From NCBI GenBank assembly GCA_031581485.1, contig JAVLBA010000001.1, positions 29,336-93,335 of the forward strand: a DNA stretch of 64,000 nt, read 5' to 3'. Source of the DNA: BM506 sp031581485 (lineage in GTDB: Bacteria > Desulfobacterota > Desulfobulbia > Desulfobulbales > SURF-16). The position numbers and the translations under genes are program-made. The notes under the pieces are model-generated. The model saw nothing but the letters and a program-made list of their open reading frames with translations. It was not told the DNA's origin and did no database searches. Positions 40,965 to 50,660 of the stretch are shown piece after piece. The stretch's first letter is position 1, and each line of letters starts with the position of its first letter.

Positions 40965-41548
40965 CCTGTGGTATCGATTTTAATATGGATTAGAGAGGAG
41001 CCACTTTATTTAATGGTGCCTGGCACTCTCCTGTTTACAAGAGTCCAAAGGCCTGGCTATGCACCATGTACGTCCCTGATCTTCTATGGTTCACAGTTGC
41101 CCCGCCCATTGGGCACATATATTCATTCTGAATGTAGAGAGCCTCCGGGGGATGGCCCAATTCCTCAAGGCCAAGATAACCGGCGACCAGGGTTTTGGAA
41201 AGGTTCTTGCGATCAAGAAGATCCATGCTCCTTCAAAAGCGAGCAGGTGATGCTTTTGCATCAAAAGTAAAAAGCGGATGTGAGTCCTTTATCCCTCAGC
41301 TTTCCATGTCTCTGCCAGGAGGAAGCGAGGCGGCAGTCGAGAGGTTTGCCAGCCGTTACCCTGCTCCACTCTGACTTCCTCCTGCGCCCCAGCGTGGTGT
41401 AAAAAAGCTCTATTTCAAAGAGTTGCCCAGGAGGTGGCGTCGGGCGGCTGAAGTTCGATGGTAATCACTTTTTTTATCCGTTATTATGTATGCATAAGCA
41501 GCAGGTGTTGCCCGCATGGGCAGTTTGAACTCCAGAAGGAGGTTCGCA
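40965..41548. other. Intergenic region with one doubtful small ORF
   Basis: A minus-strand frame of 63 codons (41035-41226; contains RKNLSKTLVAGYLGLEELG) has coding-like codon choice and GAAGGAG just before its ATG, but with only one base of spacing. I do not count it as a gene. An inverted motif CTTTTGATGCAAAAG-like lies at about 41250-41267. Nothing else was recognised. Confidence 0.35.
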
Positions 41549-42439
41549 ATGATTGAGAAATTGATGGCGCTCTCAGGTGTCTTGATTGCCGGGGCCCTGG
41601 CGTTTACTGCGCCCCTGCAGGCGGGCGACGTCAACATCGTCCCCGCGCAAGTCACCCCGCAGATATACATGCTGGCCGGTGAAGGCGGAAATATCGGTTT
41701 GTTTACGGGCGCGGACGGAACTTTTTTGATCGACGATCAGTACGCCCCCCTTACCGAAAAAATTATAGAAGCCATCAACTCAGTTGAAGGGGAGTATCCC
41801 GAATTTCTGATAAACACGCATTATCATGGTGATCACACGGGAGGTAACGAAAATATGGGCCAGGGCGGCGCCTTGATATTCTCCCACCATAATGTGCGGG
41901 AGCGCCTGCAGGCAGGCTCTTTCATCGAGGCGTTTAACATGAAACGGGCTGCGGTCAGCCGGGAGGGCTTACCGGTGGTGACCTTTGCCGAAGGCATCAC
42001 TTTTCATCTTAACGGCGACAGGGTCCGCGTCATCCATGTACCCCATGCCCATACTGATGGCGATAGTTTTATCTTCTTTACGGCGGCCAATGTTATCCAC
42101 GCCGGCGACCTGTTCTTTAATGGTTTCTATCCTTTTATTGATGTCAACCATGGCGGCACCCTTAAGGGCATGATCACAGGGGTGGAGACGATTTTGGCCC
42201 TGGCGGATAACGATACTCAAATTATTCCGGGCCATGGTCCCTTGGCGGATAAGGCGGAGTTGCTGAGGTACAGAGAGATGCTCAGTGTGGCCCATGAACG
42301 GTTGTCAAAGCTGAAGGCGGCAGGGAAAAGCGCCCAGCAGGCAATTGACGCCAGGCCCCTGGCCGATCTGGAGGAGACCTGGGGCAAGGGGCTTTTCAAA
42401 GGCGACCGCTGGATAGAGTTGATCTATTCCGGGGTTTGA
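41549..42439 (+). CDS. Exported MBL-fold metallo-hydrolase
   Basis: A 296-residue protein from ATG 41549 after AGAAGGAGG. A signal peptide covers about 1-24 (ALSGVLIAGALAFTAPLQAG). The metallo-beta-lactamase fold has the zinc motif NTHYHGDHTGGNE, a later His in VPHAHTDGDS, Asp in VIHAGDLFFNG and the final His in IIPGHGPLAD. It is periplasmic by prediction. Related proteins include quinoprotein relay system hydrolases and subclass B3/B1-like enzymes; a beta-lactam substrate should not be assumed. Confidence 0.9.
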   Translation: MIEKLMALSGVLIAGALAFTAPLQAGDVNIVPAQVTPQIYMLAGEGGNIGLFTGADGTFLIDDQYAPLTEKIIEAINSVEGEYPEFLINTHYHGDHTGGNENMGQGGALIFSHHNVRERLQAGSFIEAFNMKRAAVSREGLPVVTFAEGITFHLNGDRVRVIHVPHAHTDGDSFIFFTAANVIHAGDLFFNGFYPFIDVNHGGTLKGMITGVETILALADNDTQIIPGHGPLADKAELLRYREMLSVAHERLSKLKAAGKSAQQAIDARPLADLEETWGKGLFKGDRWIELIYSGV

Positions 42440-42584
42440 GACGTGGTTCCTGAACACTCAGGGCAGCCGCTTGTTGCCCTCTCCATCTTCTTATGCCACG
42501 CCACAACGTTCGATGGCATTGCCAGAGTCGAGTAAGAGAGCCACTCTCCTCTGACAATGCCATGATCATACGAGGTGGAGATTA

Positions 42585-43190
42585 TCAATACGCAATTCTT
42601 AACCCCGCCTGCACATTATGGCTTGCATATTCAATGGCCGTGGTCTCAAAGGTCGGATCGTCCGTTCCCAGGTAAAGATATCTCAAATCAAGGCTGAAAG
42701 TTTCGTTTATGGCATAAGAAACACCAGCACCTGCCTGGTAGGCAAATACCGTGTCATCATCTTTTATTTCACCAGCGAAGTCGACCCTGGCCAGCCCAAA
42801 ACCAGCGCTGAGGAACGGTGTAAACCTGCTCCTGTTGGTGAAATCATAATAACCATTTATAAGAAAAGAAAGGCTGGAGGCGTCGCCAGTTAAAGCCCGT
42901 GATGTGTTATCTTCGTTTATCTGATCCAATTGGTTTTGTTGGTATGAAACAGCACCATCGAGCCTGAGGTTGTTACCGAAATCATAACCGACTGCTATAC
43001 CCAGAGCCCAACCCGTATCATATTCCATATCGTAGGTTATGCCTGGCTGTGCAGAGTCAGTAATATCAGAATCATTTAGGAACACGCCACTAATATTGTA
43101 GCTTACATAGTTGCCTTCGGCGCTGTGTGCCATGGAAGAAGTGCACAGCAATACAGCACAACCTGTGGCCATTAAAATGCTTTTTTTCAT
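42585..43190 (-). CDS. Outer-membrane beta-barrel protein (small porin/opacity type)
   Basis: A 201-residue protein with signal peptide (about 1-23, ending AHSAEG) and eight alternating amphipathic strands, including DTGWALGIAVGYDFGNNLRL, FTPFLSAGFGLARVDFAG and FSLDLRYLYLGT. The last strand ends AGLRIAY, an aromatic C-terminal residue suited to Bam-dependent insertion. The size and pattern match the OmpA-like or opacity-protein barrel group. No operon partners. Confidence 0.85.
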   Translation of the reverse strand: MKKSILMATGCAVLLCTSSMAHSAEGNYVSYNISGVFLNDSDITDSAQPGITYDMEYDTGWALGIAVGYDFGNNLRLDGAVSYQQNQLDQINEDNTSRALTGDASSLSFLINGYYDFTNRSRFTPFLSAGFGLARVDFAGEIKDDDTVFAYQAGAGVSYAINETFSLDLRYLYLGTDDPTFETTAIEYASHNVQAGLRIAY

Positions 43191-43810
43191 CCTTTTCTCC
43201 TATGCTTCAGTTATGGTGGCGTTGAGGTACGCTAAGTTTCCGGAGCTATTTCCCACAGAGCAGGACAGGAGATATCTTTTCCTTCATTTCCTCTGCTCAT
43301 AACATCTCCTTTGATCAAGACTTACGATACACATCGAAAGAAAAATACGCAACCCTTAGGAGATTGATATGATAGATCTTTTTAGCTCCTCCTTTCTTTC
43401 ATTATGAAGTGGGGCAGCCGCCAATAAAAAAGTTCATTACGGAAAAGAGTGGGGTGGTAAGGAAAAAAAACACCACTCCGAAGAGGGAATTTTAACCCTA
43501 AAAGGGGGTGACCAGGGAAATGGAAAAGTCTAGCCAGGAATTGCCCTAAAAATCGGTAAAATGGTGATATTCCCCTTTGTAAGGAAAAGAATAAGCTTCT
43601 TAAGCAGGACAGGCACGGCTGGCCGGGACACCATAAAGATGAAATCGTGCAAGCAAGGCCAACAGCCGCTTCTCTCTTTCAGGGAGACACAGTACAATGC
43701 GGGGCCATAGCACCCCAAAAGCCACCGGCTTCTTTGTGCTCTGATCATCAAGATTCCCCTGTACAGGAAAACCAACCGACAACCTACACCAATAAAGAGG
43801 CCGTGCACCC
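43191..43810. other. Intergenic region between divergent OMP and Ste24-like genes
   Basis: About 620 bases with several stops in every frame. Open frames at 43530-43827 on the minus strand lack ribosome binding sites and family resemblance. A weak stem GTGGT/ACCAC with an A-rich loop occurs near 43450-43476. No RNA gene or repeat was recognised. Confidence 0.4.
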
Positions 43811-45046
43811 ATGAGCGCCACCACCATTCTTTATGTCATTATTGCCCTTGTTCTTGCTGATTATCTCCTGGAAAGGGGACTCAGCTTTGTCAATTGCCGG
43901 CGTATTGCCACTCAGCTGCCGGATGAGGTCAAGGACATTTACAGCGCGGAGAAATATCAGCAGTCCCAGGAGTACAAGAGGGCAAACTGCCGCTTTGATC
44001 TGGTTACGGCCAGCCTGAAGGTGGTGATCCTCCTGGCCCTGCTCGTCACCGGCGGCTTTGCCTATCTCGACCAGCTTGCCAGGGGCCTGGTGGAGACGGA
44101 GTTGCTGGTCTCCCTCCTCTTTTTTGGCTTGCTCTTTTTTGCCTCGGAAATGCTCTTTCTGCCCTTTGAACTCTATCATACCTTTGTTATTGAGGAGCGC
44201 TTTGCCTTTAACCAGACCACCCCGGCCACCTTTATCACCGACAAGCTGAAGGGCTGGCTGCTCACCGTTCTCCTGGGGGGCTCCCTGCTGGCGGCAGTGA
44301 TCTGGTTTTACCAGATCACCCAGGACCATTTCTGGATCTATGTCTGGTTGTTGATGGGCGGCTTCATGATCGTGATGACCATGTTCTACTCCACCCTGAT
44401 CGTGCCCCTCTTTAATAAGCAGACCCCCCTGGAGCAGGGTGAGCTGCGGGATGCCATTGAGGCTTTTGCTGAGCAGGCCGGTTTTCAGCTGGATAATGTC
44501 TTTGTGATTGACGGCTCCCGCCGTTCCACCAAGGCCAATGCCTATTTTTCCGGCCTGGGTGCTAAAAAGCGTATTGTCCTTTATGACACCCTGATCAACG
44601 ACCTGGAGGTGGAGGAACTGGTGGCGGTGCTGGCCCATGAGATCGGCCATTATCAGAAGAAACACACCGCCAAGGGTATCATCCTTGCCCTCTGCCAGAC
44701 CGGCATCATGCTCTATATTCTGTCGCTGTTTATTGCCAACCCCCTGCTCTCAGAGGCCTTGGGGGCGGATATCCATAGCTTCCATCTGGCCCTGATCAGC
44801 TTTGCCCTGCTCTATTCGCCGCTGGCCACGGTCATGGGAGTGGGCATGAACGGCTTGTCGCGGCGCAATGAGTATGAGGCGGACCGTTTTGCCGCCCGCC
44901 ATTTTGAGGCTGCGGCCCTGGCCTCGGCCTTGAAAAAGCTTTCCGTCAACAACCTCTCCAACCTCACTCCGCACCCTGCCTATGTGTTTTTTCACTATTC
45001 CCATCCCCCTCTTCTGCGCCGACTGGGCGCCCTGGCCGCCAGCTGA
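43811..45046 (+). CDS. M48 family membrane metalloprotease (Ste24-like)
   Basis: A 411-residue integral membrane zinc protease. Several spans lie in the N-terminal half (about 4-18, 60-80, 98-115, 150-170, 178-200), then the catalytic HEIGH motif (VLAHEIGHYQKKHT), two more spans and the third zinc ligand region NEYEADRFAA. This is the CAAX-protease/Ste24 architecture, with NAYFSGLGAKKRIVLYDTL before the HEXXH. In bacteria such enzymes take part in membrane-protein quality control. ATG 43811 follows AAAGAGGCC. Confidence 0.93.
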   Translation: MSATTILYVIIALVLADYLLERGLSFVNCRRIATQLPDEVKDIYSAEKYQQSQEYKRANCRFDLVTASLKVVILLALLVTGGFAYLDQLARGLVETELLVSLLFFGLLFFASEMLFLPFELYHTFVIEERFAFNQTTPATFITDKLKGWLLTVLLGGSLLAAVIWFYQITQDHFWIYVWLLMGGFMIVMTMFYSTLIVPLFNKQTPLEQGELRDAIEAFAEQAGFQLDNVFVIDGSRRSTKANAYFSGLGAKKRIVLYDTLINDLEVEELVAVLAHEIGHYQKKHTAKGIILALCQTGIMLYILSLFIANPLLSEALGADIHSFHLALISFALLYSPLATVMGVGMNGLSRRNEYEADRFAARHFEAAALASALKKLSVNNLSNLTPHPAYVFFHYSHPPLLRRLGALAAS

Positions 45047-45078
45047 ACGCTGATATAACCTCGAAAACGGAGAACATT

Positions 45079-45399
45079 ATGAAAGTCTTAAAACTGGATG
45101 AAACAAGAGAATTTACCCCCGGCGCCATGAAACGCTTCTTTCTGGTGGCAGATTCCGAATTTTTTAAAATCATCAATTTCAACCTGGAGGCAGGGGTCAC
45201 CTTCCCGGTCCACTCCCATGATCTTGACGGAGAATTGTCAATCCAGGTGCTCGAAGGGGAGGGCTCTTTTCTCGGCGCAGGAGATATGGAGATAGCCGCC
45301 AAAGAGGGAGACATTCTCATTTCGGAGATCCGGGAGCCCCATGGTGTGCGGGCAAAAACCGATATGCGTATTCTGGTCACCATTGTGCCGCCTATTTGA
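45079..45399 (+). CDS. Cupin-domain protein
   Basis: A 106-residue single-domain cupin. Motif 1 is PVHSHDLDGELSIQVLEGEG and motif 2 GDILISEIREPHGVRA, giving a His-His-Glu-His-type metal site. It starts at ATG 45079 after CGGAGAAC, 32 bases downstream of the M48 protease gene, and may be cotranscribed. The binding partner or substrate is unknown. Confidence 0.88.
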   Translation: MKVLKLDETREFTPGAMKRFFLVADSEFFKIINFNLEAGVTFPVHSHDLDGELSIQVLEGEGSFLGAGDMEIAAKEGDILISEIREPHGVRAKTDMRILVTIVPPI

Positions 45400-45502
45400 C
45401 GGCGGGCGGTTGCGGCGGGGGCTCAGGGGGATGGATCTCCGCTGAGCCCTCCATGACATCATCCGCCCGGGTGAGTGCCGCTGCTGCCGCAGCCCTCAAC
45501 CA

Positions 45503-45533
45503 TAAAAAAAGGCCAGGGAGAAACTCCCTGGCC
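45503..45533 (-). terminator. Intrinsic terminator of adk
   Basis: A ten-base perfect stem GGCCAGGGAG/CTCCCTGGCC with a three-base loop, preceded on the plus strand by seven A. On the minus strand this is a stem followed by a T-run, 36 bases after the adk stop. Confidence 0.9.
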
Positions 45534-45568
45534 TGGGGGCCATCATCTTGTGCTGGTGGGCTGAAATC

Positions 45569-46252
45569 TTATTTCAGGGCAGCCAGGATGTTGTCGGTGA
45601 CTTCCTTGATGGAAGGTTGGCCATCCACGGAAATAACCTTGGTGTCGCCGTCCAGCTCCTTGAAGAAGTTGACAGCGGCCATGGTGCCTGTTTTCTCGTC
45701 ATAGTAGATGTCATGGCGCTTATCAATGGCCGCCTCATCCTGGTCATCGGCGCGGGCGGAAAGGTCGCCGCCGCAGACCCGGCATACCAGCTTGCCGTCT
45801 TTCTCCACCGGTTTGATGGCATCAAAAGCGATGTGGTTGGGATGGTTGTTGTCGTTGGCGCAGAGGCGGCGGCCGGTGATGCGTATCTTGGCAACCTCGC
45901 GGGGCAGGACGATCTCCACCACGTAGTCAAGCTTGATGCCTTCCTCTTTCAGGGCCTTGGCCAGGGTCTCGGCCTGGACCTTATTGCGGGGGAAGCCGTC
46001 CAGAATCCAGCCGTTTTTGCAGTCATCTTCTTTGAGGCGGTCGAGGATCATGGGGATAGTGATGTCATCGGGAACAAGATCGCCGCGGTCAATATACTCT
46101 TTGGCTTTCATGCCCAGCTCGGTGCCGCCGCCGATATTCTTGCGGAAAATAGCACCAGACTCGATATGGGCGATATTGCCCATTTTTTCCTGGATAATGG
46201 CACCCTGGGTGCCCTTGCCACTGCCATTTGGACCAAACATGAGGATGTTCAT
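45569..46252 (-). CDS. adk: Adenylate kinase
   Basis: A 227-residue enzyme interconverting ATP, AMP and ADP. The P-loop MFGPNGSGKGTQ, AMP-binding DGFPRNKVQAETL, and an insert with LCANDNNHPNH and LVCRVCGG are present. The cysteines of the LID insert suggest a variant zinc-binding lid. The start ATG 46252 follows AAGGAGTATATT. The usual GAPGAGKGTQ is GPNGSGKGTQ here, a known variation in some anaerobes. Monocistronic with its own terminator. Confidence 0.95.
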   Translation of the reverse strand: MNILMFGPNGSGKGTQGAIIQEKMGNIAHIESGAIFRKNIGGGTELGMKAKEYIDRGDLVPDDITIPMILDRLKEDDCKNGWILDGFPRNKVQAETLAKALKEEGIKLDYVVEIVLPREVAKIRITGRRLCANDNNHPNHIAFDAIKPVEKDGKLVCRVCGGDLSARADDQDEAAIDKRHDIYYDEKTGTMAAVNFFKELDGDTKVISVDGQPSIKEVTDNILAALK

Positions 46253-46952
46253 AATATACTCCTTTCTCAATAGGTACTGAATACCATTATCTCAGAATGA
46301 AATAATGCCTTTTTTACATGGGGTGCCGTCCCGGGTCACCGACAAAAAACGGAAATAAGCAGTTAAAACTATTTGCTATTTAAAAAATAGCTGAAATATA
46401 TCGCAAGTTGTCGGGGAGTGCCACCGAAAATGTTATGGCGGGCCAAAAAGGTACGATGTTATGACCAGAAGGAGACAAATCGCTGCACAGGAGAGGATAT
46501 GTGTTCTTTATTCCCCGCTTCATGGTTTTTTTCTGCTATATATCATGAGGTGCCGGTGAAATTCTTGGATTTTTTTACCGGTGACAGCAGGTGAGGTCAA
46601 TAAAAAAGGGTGCGCAGCAGGCCGATCCATTCCCTTGGCACGCGTGACCATCCCCGGCTGATGATCAGCAAGAGATGGGCATTCTTTTTGCCCTTATTCC
46701 TGTTATCGGCGGCCACTCCTTATGAGGTGGCGGGGAAAATAGTGTAAGGCCCCTATGAAAAAAACGATCATCTCCATTTTGGTTCTGTGTACCATCCTGA
46801 CCTTTGGCTCAGATGGCCACGGTTCTGGAGGGGTGATGGCTAAAAAGTGTCAATAAATCGGCACGGATGCCGACAAGGAGGAATGAGCACCACCACCCAT
46901 CTTGCGGCCGGGGAAATATCTATAAAAAGTTTATTGAATCTAGGTTGGTGTA
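46253..46952. other. 700-base intergenic region with hairpin and one doubtful peptide
   Basis: This gap separates adk and the FapA-like gene. A stem CCGGTGAAA/TTTTACCGG (46552-46580) has a T-rich loop and no T-run after it. A 33-codon frame at 46755-46856 starts MKKTIISILVLCTILTFG, resembling a signal peptide, and ends soon after; it may be a small exported peptide or the remnant of one. AT-rich sequence near 46365-46405 may hold promoters. No known riboswitch was recognised. Confidence 0.4.
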
Positions 46953-48404
46953 ATGGCTGAAATCACCTTGGGGGCATATCCTCAGAAAATCTGTGACAAC
47001 AAATATTTCTTGCAGCTCTCCAAGGATAAGCTCCATCTCCTCTTGGCTCTCCAGGAGGCGACAGATCTGGAACCTGCTGACTGGCCGGAGGTGAAGGCCA
47101 TCGCCTTGGCGGCCGGAGTCTGTCATGGCTTCCATGAGGGGGTGCCCCTCCTGAAGGAGGGCAAGGCGGTGATCGCCACCGGTACCCCTGCCCGCCATGG
47201 TGAAAATGCCAAGGTGCGGCCTCTGGTCAGACCTGCAGTGGTCCAGGACAAAGATGAGGAACAGGCCCGCAATGTCCGGCGGGAGTTTCGTGAGCTGGGC
47301 AATATCGTTAATGTCCCTGAAGGGCAGCTTCTCCTGGAAAAGATTCCAGCCACCCCCGGGGTTCCGGGCCGTAATGTCCTGGGGGCGGAGATTGCCGCCC
47401 GGGATGGCAAGGATGTTCATATGAAATGCGGGCCCGGTGTCTCTCTGAGCGAGGACGGCCTGCGGGTCACCTCCACGGTCAAGGGCAAGTTTGTGATGGA
47501 GGGGGGCAAGCCGGCTGTCTATGAGGAGCATGTTGTCCATTCCGACGTTGATCTGAGTGTCGGCAATATCACCTTCAGCGGCAGGCAGCTGGTCATCAAG
47601 GGCCACGTACTCCCCGGCTTTCGGGTCAAATGTATGGGCAGTATCGACATAAGCGAAGGGGTGAATAACGCCGAAATCATCGCAGGTACTGATCTGAAGA
47701 TCCGTGGTGGCCTCATCGGCGATGAGTGCTCGATACGGGTCTGGGGCGATATGGATGTGGATTTCTGCGAAAACACCGGCCCCGTTGAGAGCCGGGGCAC
47801 CATATCCATCGCCGATTTTGTGGTGCAGGGCAATATGAAGGTGGAAAAGGATCTCAAGGCCTTAAGCGGCAAGGGTGCCCTTATTGGCGGCAGATATGTC
47901 CTGGGCGGTTCCCTCTATGCCCTGGAGCTCGGCTCTGATGCAGAGGTGCTCACCGAAATTGTGGTGGGGCTTAATCCCGGCCTTGAGCAGAAGAAGAAAA
48001 AAATTGAGGAGGCCAAGGGGATTTGGCCACCGCGCCTTACCGAGATGCTGAAGGATATCAGTGCGCTGTCTGCCATGAAAAAGAAAGAGGGTAAGGGTTT
48101 TTCGCCGCAAAACGAGCTGAAACTCAAAAAGCTCAACGGTCTTATGCCCAAGGTCATGGAGGCCAATAATCACCTGGCTGAGCTGGAAGAGAAGCTGGAT
48201 GCGGAAATTGAAAAGGCGGCCACTCAAAGTGTCTATGTCTATGGCAGGGTTCATGCCGGCGTCCAGATCACCATCGGCAAGATATGCCGGGTGTTGACCA
48301 GCCCGGAAGAGGGAGTAATTATCGCCTTTGTTCGGGAGAAGCAGGCCATTCATGTGCGGACCATGACCCCCTCAGAACGGGAGTCGGTCGCTCTTGGTGC
48401 GTAG
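46953..48404 (+). CDS. FapA family (DUF342) polymer-like protein
   Basis: A 483-residue cytoplasmic protein. The N-terminal part has GTPARHGENA and TPGVPGRNVLG, typical of FapA. The middle is a right-handed beta-helix (repeats such as DVDLSVGNITFSGRQLVIKG and AEIIAGTDLKIRGGLIG). The C-terminus has a coiled coil (about 350-430, KKKKIEEAKG to LAELEEKLDAEIEK) and a short end domain. Family members are linked to surface behaviour and cell-envelope processes, but the molecular function is unknown. A strong terminator follows. Confidence 0.88.
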   Translation: MAEITLGAYPQKICDNKYFLQLSKDKLHLLLALQEATDLEPADWPEVKAIALAAGVCHGFHEGVPLLKEGKAVIATGTPARHGENAKVRPLVRPAVVQDKDEEQARNVRREFRELGNIVNVPEGQLLLEKIPATPGVPGRNVLGAEIAARDGKDVHMKCGPGVSLSEDGLRVTSTVKGKFVMEGGKPAVYEEHVVHSDVDLSVGNITFSGRQLVIKGHVLPGFRVKCMGSIDISEGVNNAEIIAGTDLKIRGGLIGDECSIRVWGDMDVDFCENTGPVESRGTISIADFVVQGNMKVEKDLKALSGKGALIGGRYVLGGSLYALELGSDAEVLTEIVVGLNPGLEQKKKKIEEAKGIWPPRLTEMLKDISALSAMKKKEGKGFSPQNELKLKKLNGLMPKVMEANNHLAELEEKLDAEIEKAATQSVYVYGRVHAGVQITIGKICRVLTSPEEGVIIAFVREKQAIHVRTMTPSERESVALGA

Positions 48405-48438
48405 ATCCTGATTGTTTTTGATTCCCTTTCAAAAAAAA

Positions 48439-48475
48439 AGTCCAGGTCACCTTGATGGTGATCTGGACTTTTTTT
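48439..48475. terminator. Bidirectional terminator between fapA-like gene and pdxJ
   Basis: A 13-base stem AGTCCAGGTCACC/GGTGATCTGGACT (one G-U pair in RNA) with a five-base loop, flanked by nine A and seven T. It can serve both converging transcripts. Confidence 0.92.
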
Positions 48476-48490
48476 GTTCTGTAAAGGGGC

Positions 48491-49210
48491 TCAGGCGAAG
48501 CGGCAGACATCCATCATCTCGCGCACTGCCTGATCAAGGCCCACGAAGATGGCCCGGGCCATGATGGCATGACCGATGGAAAGCTCCTCAATGGTGGGCA
48601 GGGCCGCCACCCGGCCGGCATTCACATAGTTGAGGCCGTGGCCGGCATTCACCCGCAGGCCCGCCTCATAGGCCTCTTCCGCGGCCGCGGCGATGAGGTC
48701 AAATTCCTGGTCTTGCTCCTCGTCGCTGGTGGCATCGGCATAGCGGCCGGTGTGGATCTCCACAAAGGTGGCGCCCACCTCTTTGGCGGCCTGAATCTGG
48801 GCGGAATCAGGATCAATAAAGAGGCTGACCGGGATCTTTTTCTTGGTCAGCCTGGCAATGACCTTCTTGAGGTTGCTCTTTTGGCCAGCCACGTCCAGGC
48901 CGCCCTCGGTGGTCAGCTCCGCCCGTTTTTCCGGGACCAGGGTAACCATGTCCGGTTTGAGCTCCAGGGCAATCTTGATAATCTCTTCGGCTGCTGCCAT
49001 TTCCAGGTTGAGCTTGGTCTGCACGGTCTGGCGCAGAATCTCTACGTCGCGGTCCTGTATATGACGCCGGTCTTCCCGGAGATGCACAACGATGCCCACG
49101 GCGCCGGCCAGCTCGGCAATGGCTGCGGCCGTCACCGGGTCGGGTTCTTTGATGCCCCGGGCCTGACGCAGGGTGGCCACGTGGTCGACATTAATGGCGA
49201 GTTTGACCAT
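48491..49210 (-). CDS. pdxJ: Pyridoxine 5'-phosphate synthase PdxJ (domain or internal start)
   Basis: A 239-residue barrel enzyme, the normal PdxJ length. It condenses deoxyxylulose phosphate and amino-acetone phosphate into pyridoxine phosphate. It starts MVKLAINVDHVATLRQARG, with VHLREDRRHIQDRDV, the catalytic Glu region PDMVTLVPEKRAELTTEGG and AGHGLNYVN. ATG 49210 is preceded by AAGGAG at ideal spacing, though that site lies within the open ybeY frame. Ends just before the terminator at 48439-48475. Confidence 0.95.
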   Translation of the reverse strand: MVKLAINVDHVATLRQARGIKEPDPVTAAAIAELAGAVGIVVHLREDRRHIQDRDVEILRQTVQTKLNLEMAAAEEIIKIALELKPDMVTLVPEKRAELTTEGGLDVAGQKSNLKKVIARLTKKKIPVSLFIDPDSAQIQAAKEVGATFVEIHTGRYADATSDEEQDQEFDLIAAAAEEAYEAGLRVNAGHGLNYVNAGRVAALPTIEELSIGHAIMARAIFVGLDQAVREMMDVCRFA

Positions 49211-49657
49211 CTTCTTTCTCCTTGTTGCGAGTGCTTGTACATAGTGGTGTTCGAGGCCAAACATCTCCTCGGCATCGTGGTCCGAACGTTCATGGTCATA
49301 ACCCAGGAGGTGGACAAAACCATGGACCAGCAGGGTGGTCAGGTGCTGGTGCAGGGATATCCCTTGCTCCCTGGCCTCTTGGTCGGCAGTGGTGATGGAA
49401 ATGATGATGTCGCCCAGCATGGGGTGCTGCTCAAAATAATCATCACTGCCCTGGGGAAAGGAGAGGACATTGGTGGGTTTATCCTTTTGGCGCCACTGTA
49501 GGTTGATCTCCTGCATGGCCGGATCGTCAACAAGAAGCAGGGAAAGCTCGTGCTCCTTCAGGCCGGCCAGGCAAAGAAGTGCTTCGCCTTTCTGGATGAG
49601 GAGGGCAGGGCAGACCCGGCAGGGGCCACTGTATTTATTGTTGAGCAGGACAGGCAT
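48491..49657 (-). CDS. ybeY: Continuous ORF: endoribonuclease YbeY joined in frame to PdxJ
   Basis: From ATG 49657 the first 149 codons encode YbeY (16S rRNA maturation, zinc-dependent): KPTNVLSFPQG, MLGDIIIS and the metal motif HGFVHLLGYDHERSDHD. No stop separates it from PdxJ; codons for ATRRKK run straight into the PdxJ start Met. Those same bases (AAGGAGAAAGAAG) form an excellent ribosome binding site for PdxJ at 49210. The product could be a 388-residue fusion, or free PdxJ made by internal initiation, or both. The genes phoH upstream and corC-lnt further up match the usual ybeZ-ybeY-corC-lnt neighbourhood. Confidence 0.85.
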   Translation of the reverse strand: MPVLLNNKYSGPCRVCPALLIQKGEALLCLAGLKEHELSLLLVDDPAMQEINLQWRQKDKPTNVLSFPQGSDDYFEQHPMLGDIIISITTADQEAREQGISLHQHLTTLLVHGFVHLLGYDHERSDHDAEEMFGLEHHYVQALATRRKKMVKLAINVDHVATLRQARGIKEPDPVTAAAIAELAGAVGIVVHLREDRRHIQDRDVEILRQTVQTKLNLEMAAAEEIIKIALELKPDMVTLVPEKRAELTTEGGLDVAGQKSNLKKVIARLTKKKIPVSLFIDPDSAQIQAAKEVGATFVEIHTGRYADATSDEEQDQEFDLIAAAAEEAYEAGLRVNAGHGLNYVNAGRVAALPTIEELSIGHAIMARAIFVGLDQAVREMMDVCRFA

Positions 49658-49661
49658 AGAG

Positions 49662-50656
<995 letters not shown>

Positions 50657-50660
<4 letters not shown>

